Source: Sisyra terminalis (lineage: Eukaryota > Arthropoda > Insecta > Neuroptera > Sisyridae). Taken from it: DNA of 64,000 nt. Below the pieces are notes generated by a model that had not been told where the DNA came from, did not search any database, and worked only from the letters and a program-made list of their open reading frames with translations. Shown piece after piece: positions 60,801 through 64,000 of the stretch. Position 1 is the stretch's first letter. Every line of letters begins with the position of its first letter. The stretch spans positions 53,765,050 through 53,829,049 of the forward strand of contig OY292277.1 of assembly GCA_958496175.1 (NCBI GenBank), in the 5' to 3' direction. The translations under genes were made by a program, and so were the position numbers.

Positions 60801-62579
60801 TTATAGATCTTATAGATATTATAGATCCCTCATTCCACATAAAAATTTTCATCTTAAATTAGACTACAGATTTGATTAAATTAAGGGTCACTAATCAAAA
60901 TAAAATTTTCTGGCTGACTTTGAACAGTTATACTGTGTATACAACAATATATAGAATATATTGCGGTCCAATTTATGTAGTATAATCTGATATAATAATA
61001 TATAAAAATCATACCATAAACATAAATTTGAACAGAAGTTCAAACAAAAATATTCGTGACATATTGCCCTGATACGTATTTCGATTGCCAAGCAATCTTC
61101 ATCAGTAGTCATCAAGTAGTTTGGATCACTCCGTAACATCTTTGTGATAATTCACAAAGTGGCAATCGAAATACGTATCTGGGCAATATGTTACGAATAT
61201 GTTTATTTGAATTTATGTTCAAATTTATGTTTATGGTATGATTTTTATATATTATTATGTTAAATTATACTACATAAATTGGACCGCAATATATTTTATA
61301 TATTGTATACACAGTAAGGGCACTAGTTTAAGTCATCTGTTTTCAGATTTGATCTAAGTCACCTGTGAAAACAAGTACAAGTGAAACAAATGAACATCAA
61401 AGTAGGAAAAGATTTGAAATATCTTTTTCATCCCACAAGTTTCCACGAGACTTGCAAACAAATAAGCCTTAAATAAATAAAAATAAACTTTTCCATTATA
61501 AAAAAAAAATTGGCAAACGATTTGTACACATTAGACCGATTCAAAAAAAAAATTTTTTTTTCTTAATTATATCGAAAATATTGTTGGGAATGACAAAATA
61601 AAATCCTGTGAAAGTTTAAGCTCTTAATATTAAGAGGTTCCGCATCGCAAATTTCGATTTTCCATTTAAATTACATAGGAACAATATTTGCTTACACTTT
61701 GGAATTTTATAGCTCACGTTGGTGATAATATTTCGAAAGGACCAAGGTATATTCTTGTAGAAAATTGAATGATCTGGTGTGGTAAATAATTAATGATGTT
61801 CTTGGGAACTTGGATTCAAATAATAAGACGTTATTTTTCAAATTATCTCAACGTTTCGTTGGTATTTATTGCCAACTTCTTAAGGAGAATTTTTGATGTT
61901 AACATCCTCGTTGTAAATACTGGCTTTTTAACAGGATGACCAGTATTTACAACGAGGATATTAACATCAAAAATTCTCCTGAAGAAGTTGGCAATAAATA
62001 CCAACGAAACGTTGAGATAATTTGAAAAATAATGTCTTATTATTTTAATCCAAGTTCCCAAGAACATTATTAATTGTTTAATATTATTTTTGAATATTCC
62101 AACAGGCGCCAAAGTATCTATAGTATCTCTATCTATATCAAGTAAATACAGCCCTGCCCAAATAAATTATGTTTATTTTGTGCTTTTTTTAGATGCAACT
62201 GAAATCAGAACCAATTTATTTGGATGAAAATATCGATAAATCTGACGACGACGATTTCGTTGATATTTTCGAGGAGGAAGATTCCGTAGAGGAGGCCACC
62301 CGGCTATCAGTTCCCGAAACAGCTGTAATAGATAATGCAAATCTCAATACATCGTCCGATTCGGAGGCCTACAATGATGGCGTTAATGCAATAAATATTA
62401 AAAATGAAACCACGTCCAATCAGAGCAGGGAATTGAACAAAGCTTATGACGCTTTTGCCAAATATGTTGCACTACAGTTACGACTGTTGCCACGAAAAAA
62501 TGCAATATACGTGCAAACAAAAGTGCAACAGATTTTAGCCGAAGAACAAATGAATGTCTTGGAAGAAAGTGGCAAATGA
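48813..62579 (+). CDS. BED zinc-finger protein (two coding exons)
   Basis: Putative DNA-binding regulator. Exon 48793-49079 (ATG 48813, after acceptor TTTTTTTTAG) joins exon 62193-62579 (acceptor TTTTTTTAG, donor AGATCT|GTAAGTG), phase 0, giving 217 residues. Residues 12-55 form a BED finger: SKVWMHFSEKDSEKRVKC, with C28, C31 (CLHC), H48 and H53 (RHLKAKHP) as zinc ligands. The second exon is acidic (DKSDDDDFVDIFEEED). Its C-terminus, YDAFAKYVALQLRLLPRKNA then VQTKVQQILAEEQ, is an amphipathic helix pair like the BESS-type dimerisation motif found with MADF or BED proteins. BED fingers are shared by hAT transposases, but no transposase core is present, so a host gene or a domesticated one is likely. 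The 13.1-kb intron is full of repeats and contains another possible first exon at 56738. Confidence 0.8.
49421..49466 (-). ncRNA. Family B hammerhead-like motif, stem I lost
   Basis: CUGAGGA (49460-49454), stem II GAUUGC/GCAAUC, GAAA, UACGUA intact, but a T-run replaces the cleavage-side strand, so probably inactive. Confidence 0.5.
49574..49620 (+). ncRNA. Family B hammerhead-like motif, right arm
   Basis: CUGAUGA (49579-49585), A, stem II GAUUGC/GCAAUC, GAAA (49602-49605), UACGUAUC with cleavage expected after 49613. Stem I has one mismatch (UCGG for UGGG). Confidence 0.6.
49833..51190. other. AT-rich intronic DNA, nothing recognised
   Basis: Homopolymer and TA-repeat tracts (50969-50984). 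ORFs of 64-77 codons without domains. Confidence 0.6.
51195..51500. repeat. Family A palindrome
   Basis: Left arm AAATAAGAAGACAATTCAGG (51200), right arm complement to about 51475. The left ribozyme is truncated (CU of the core missing), the right one intact (51360-51407). Confidence 0.75.
51360..51407 (+). ncRNA. Hammerhead-like ribozyme motif, family A, copy 6
   Basis: CAAGCAGC, CUGAUGA (51368-51374), A, stem II GUUACG/CGUAAC with AUA loop, GAAA (51391-51394), CGUA, GCUAAUUU. Core perfect; inner stem I pairs AGC/GCU hold. Confidence 0.65.
51530..53420. other. AT-rich intronic DNA, nothing recognised
   Basis: A TA repeat at 53404-53422. ORFs (e.g. 52706-52972 minus) without domains. Confidence 0.6.
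53440..53747. mobile_element. Family A palindrome with probable 13-bp target duplication
   Basis: TAATATTTGCAAT at 53427-53439 and TAATATTTGTAAT at 53748-53760 (12 of 13 identical) flank the unit. Left arm carries an intact ribozyme on the minus strand. The right-arm copy (about 53629-53664, plus) has a one-base deletion in CUGANGA. Confidence 0.72.
53506..53552 (-). ncRNA. Hammerhead-like ribozyme motif, family A, copy 7
   Basis: CAAGAAGC, CUGAAGA (53544-53538), A, stem II GUUACC/CGUAAC (one mismatch), GAAA, CGUA, GCUAAUUG. Core intact. Confidence 0.62.
54120..54655. repeat. Dispersed repeat H, copy 1
   Basis: Shares AAATTGGATATAGATGCAG, TTCCCATGTCGAAAATTATC, GACTATCAGTAAACTAATTA and TAGCCATCATATATTAAAG with 57165-57970 (same orientation) and with 59467-59840 (inverted). 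Non-coding. Confidence 0.75.
55104..56215. repeat. Foldback element F2, triple-arm copy
   Basis: A palindrome (55104 to about 56000) followed by a further inverted arm (56000-56215), so the same ~220-bp end sequence occurs three times in alternating orientation. Left end TTAGACTGATTC. Confidence 0.72.
56379..56386 (+). promoter_or_regulatory. TATA-like box before the basic RK-protein exon
   Basis: TATATAAG after a G-run, with an initiator-like TTCACACG about 20 bp downstream. The leader (56400-56640) contains two related GC-rich segments (about 56450-56505 and 56560-56605), both with TTTTGTGTCGC then a CAGCTGC or CAGTTGCG element. Confidence 0.4.
56738..57169 (+). CDS. Small basic protein or alternative first exon with YR-RK repeats
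   Basis: 143 codons from ATG 56738. The first half has two copies of a basic motif, RAKDYRDRKRASK and RCRAYRARQKQLR (separated by PPKQPAKTNRE), then a Ser/Thr/Asn-rich stretch ending DDASGLN. Such duplicated A-x-x-YR-x-RK motifs occur in small insect proteins often associated with mobile elements; I cannot name a family. The last 37 codons run into low-complexity Phe. A donor AAT|GTATTT near 57048 would leave phase 0, matching the 62193 exon of the BED gene, so this could be an alternative first exon of that gene. It may equally be a transposon-derived ORF. Confidence 0.45.
   Translation: MRKTPAERAKDYRDRKRASKPPKQPAKTNRERCRAYRARQKQLRANSSGVSNNNISDIGEIRESLRVTPPPRSSSRDCQQLNTDLSIDVQPSTSTIDDASGLNVFVTTDSSFYLKLPFLDLITSHRSFTSNVCGDHTLFFFFL
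57165..57970. repeat. Dispersed repeat H, copy 2, split by a MITE
   Basis: Same repeat as 54120-54655; interrupted by the 372-bp MITE at 57261-57632. Confidence 0.75.
57261..57632. mobile_element. hAT-type MITE with 8-bp target duplication
   Basis: Ends CAGTGATTCCCAAAGTGG and complement of CAGAGTTCCCCAAACTTTTT. Flanked by ATCTAGCC at 57253-57260 and 57633-57640. The related repeat at 54210 has the uninterrupted site (ATCTATCCGATTAA). Confidence 0.88.
57985..58200 (-). repeat. Family B fragment, single arm
   Basis: Begins ATCAAAATAAGATTTTCTCG; the ribozyme (58110-58155, minus) is decayed to CUGAUAA with a deletion in stem II. Abuts the F2 foldback at 58202. Confidence 0.65.
58202..59045. repeat. 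Foldback element F2 copy
   Basis: Both arms present (TTATATCGAAAATATTGTTG at left; ATTCCAAAGTGCAAAAGAAT in the right arm), right end truncated. Confidence 0.75.
59103..59466. mobile_element. Family B palindromic insertion with 9-bp target duplication
   Basis: Flanked by TATGTTCCA at 59094-59102 and 59467-59475. Right arm carries the ribozyme region; left arm truncated before it. Confidence 0.78.
59288..59334 (+). ncRNA. Family B hammerhead-like motif, base change at cleavage site
   Basis: CUGAGGA (59293-59299), stem II with one G-U pair, GAAA (59316-59319), then UACGUAGC: the U before the cleavage residue is G, which should abolish cleavage. Confidence 0.5.
59850..60893. other. AT-rich intronic DNA, nothing recognised
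   Basis: Homopolymer T runs; no coding or repeat signal that I can support. Confidence 0.55.
60894..61315. mobile_element. Family B palindromic insertion with 10-11-bp target duplication
   Basis: AAGGGTCACTA at 60883-60893 and AAGGGCACTA at 61316-61325 (one indel). Left arm has the ribozyme on the minus strand (61070-61110: CUGAUGA 61105-61099, GAAA 61082-61079) with a weakened stem I. The right arm lacks CUGANGA. Confidence 0.75.
61528..61775. repeat. Foldback F2, single arm
   Basis: Starts TTAGACCGATTC and breaks off after GAAAATTGAATGATCT, where the family D unit begins. Confidence 0.7.
61786..62085. repeat. Family D palindrome with hammerhead-like motifs
   Basis: Two ~140-bp arms (from TTCTTGGGAACTTGGATTCA at 61799; complement at right) meeting at a 16-bp spacer near 61930. 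Left-arm ribozyme (61848-61892, minus) has CUUAAGA instead of CUGAAGA and is predicted dead; the right one is intact. Located 108 bp before the last BED-gene exon. Confidence 0.78.
61975..62017 (+). ncRNA. Hammerhead-like ribozyme motif, family D (intact)
   Basis: UCUC (61975-61978), CUGAAGA (61979-61985), A, stem II GUUGG/CCAAC with CAAUAAAUA loop, GAAA (62006-62009), CGUU, GAGA (62014-62017). UCUC/GAGA forms a perfect 4-bp stem I; cleavage expected after 62013. Confidence 0.72.
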
Positions 62580-64000
62580 AGAATAATGTTTTAATATAAG
62601 ATTTGAGGAACTTATTTTTAGGTGTTCGTCAAGGTGAACTTCTTTTGTTTTTTTTTATTATAATAGTTTTATGACTATCAAAGACAAAGACATTTGCCTC
62701 TTAATTGGCTTAGGATGTAAGATCTTTATGTACAATCACTTGTTTTAAGAAGAAAAATGTAAAAAAAAAACAAAGTTGGATTTTGAAAATTGAGAAAATG
62801 TTTGTGTTTTTTTTTTTTGTGAGATTGTCTTGTCTATTTGGGACAATCTTCAGGTATGTGATGAGACGAAAGAAATAAAGAGCCAGTCGTAATAATAAGC
62901 GACTTGTGTTAACAATGAGTTGGGCGAAGGTACGAAGAAGTTGACCTGCTGGTTTTGTGATACAATAACGAAGAGTGGAACATTTCTTCAGGGTTCCTCG
63001 TACAGAAACCGACCAGAGAAGAACGGAAAGAATATCTTCCACTGTTGTATGGAATTCTTCGTTGTCGTGTCTCGGTTCGATTGCAATTGTCTTTGAAAAT
63101 CGCCTGCAGCGACATCTATATAATTTCAAAGCCAAAACGACACTATCGTTATGACCACTCCACTTGGAGCTTTCAATTAGCAGTGACGATGAAATTTTGG
63201 CAAATTGTTTATGGATTGGAACCACGCTCTGCTACCATTTCTTGTAATTTTCCACTTGCTACTTCTATATACATATGAAATGGTTAATGAGGGTTGGTGA
63301 TGCATCGCTTGCTTGATTGGTCGCATGTACTCTGGATTGAAAGCGGCGCTAGTCGCATTCAAAGTCTCCGCATTTTCTCAATGCAGGTTTTCAATGTTCA
63401 AACATCCGTGAGTCGTCGTCTCCACTCTCTATATTACATGTACGTTATATTATATACATATACAGTTGAATTAGTTCTTTGAACTGCTGCTTTTCACTGA
63501 GTCCCCCTTGCCCTCCTCCCACCCCCCATCCATACCCTCTATCGTCGTTGCCCGTCTGAGCATCGCACGCCCCCGACATTTACAGTCGTCCAACCGCCCA
63601 CGGATCGATCGACTCGACGACGACTCTGTAACACACTGCGTGCCTATGAGTCCGACGAAGACCACACGATTGAAATAAATGAACGTCGGAAGGTAGATGC
63701 TGAAGAGAGATAACCGGTTAGGTCACATGGGCCTCCATTTGATGCCCTTGTAGATCAGAGTTTGCCAACTAGTTGTGTTGGCTTTCCATGATTTATTTTT
63801 CATTTTCTGATTGCTCAGAGAAATAAATGCAGGGATACCAAATTAAGGAGATATTTTTTTTTGGCTCATGTGTACTTTAGCACACCCACAAAGTTTTTAA
63901 TTTAATTCGCGATTAAATCGGTCCATAATGAAAATTTAGCCACAAAAGAGATAATTATACCATATTAGAATGGAATTAATAAAAATATCGCGAATTTAAT
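62580..64000. other. Region after the BED gene: GC-richer tract and partial MITE
   Basis: 62580-62870 is AT-rich, possibly 3' UTR (AATAAA near 62873). A decayed hammerhead-like hairpin on the minus strand (62822-62860) reads CUGAAGA, stem UUGUC/GACAA, then GACA in place of GAAA. 62880-63680 is GC/CpG-richer with ORFs on both strands (longest 171 codons, minus) but no domain I recognise; it could be a promoter or first exon of a gene to the right, or repeat-derived. From 63863 a copy of the GGCTCA palindromic MITE runs to the window end. Confidence 0.5.

Noticed and set aside
62710..63225. 171-codon minus-strand ORF
   Set aside because: It ends in low-complexity Phe/Lys, overlaps an open frame on the other strand, and has no recognised domain; kept only as part of the GC-rich tract.

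Overview
The window is nuclear DNA of an insect. The base composition is AT-rich, introns are spliceosomal (GT..AG), the lysosomal aspartic protease is of cathepsin D type, and transposon relics and palindromic repeats are dense. A beetle or other holometabolous insect is my best guess, but the species cannot be read from the sequence.

Four host genes can be supported. (1) PHRF1 (PHD and RING finger protein 1), plus strand, enters from the left edge mid-gene and ends at 26047. Its RING and PHD exons lie outside the window. The window holds the huge low-complexity, RS-rich exon and four short 3' exons, including the conserved C-terminal helical domain. (2) A complete seven-exon cathepsin D gene (25444 down to 15948, minus strand, 385 aa) lies wholly inside the 17 kb last intron of PHRF1, in antisense. 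It has its own TATA box and an upstream TCATGTGA palindrome of the kind bound by MITF/TFE-type regulators of lysosomal genes. (3) A three-exon gene (35746 down to 32992, minus) encodes a 118-aa acidic, lysine/glutamate-rich, prothymosin-alpha-like protein. (4) A BED zinc-finger gene on the plus strand has coding exons at 48813-49079 and 62193-62579. Candidate 5' exons lie at 43268, about 45890-46186 and 56738.

The rest is mostly mobile DNA. There is a hAT-like transposon with 8-bp target duplication (13540-15803), a second decayed transposon with GTGGCGTAGC-type ends (26473-29576), and a family of ~155-bp MITEs with 9-bp target duplications. Further MITEs have 8-bp duplications, and ~800-1000-bp foldback palindromes are common. 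A 5'-truncated Penelope-like element (PLE) with an RT tail and GIY-YIG domain (26701-27683, 13-bp duplication) sits inside the second transposon.

The most interesting structure is a set of five sequence families (called A-E here) of small hammerhead-ribozyme-like motifs. Each has CUGANGA, a stem II hairpin, GAAA, a minimal self-complementary stem III, a UH cleavage position and a short matching stem I. They lie in palindromic insertions whose two arms carry the ribozyme in divergent orientation. Family B and C insertions are flanked by 9-14-bp direct repeats, and the family C motif is on the coding strand just 3' of the PLE GIY-YIG remnant. They are therefore best read as PLE-derived, mostly non-autonomous, ribozyme-bearing elements.
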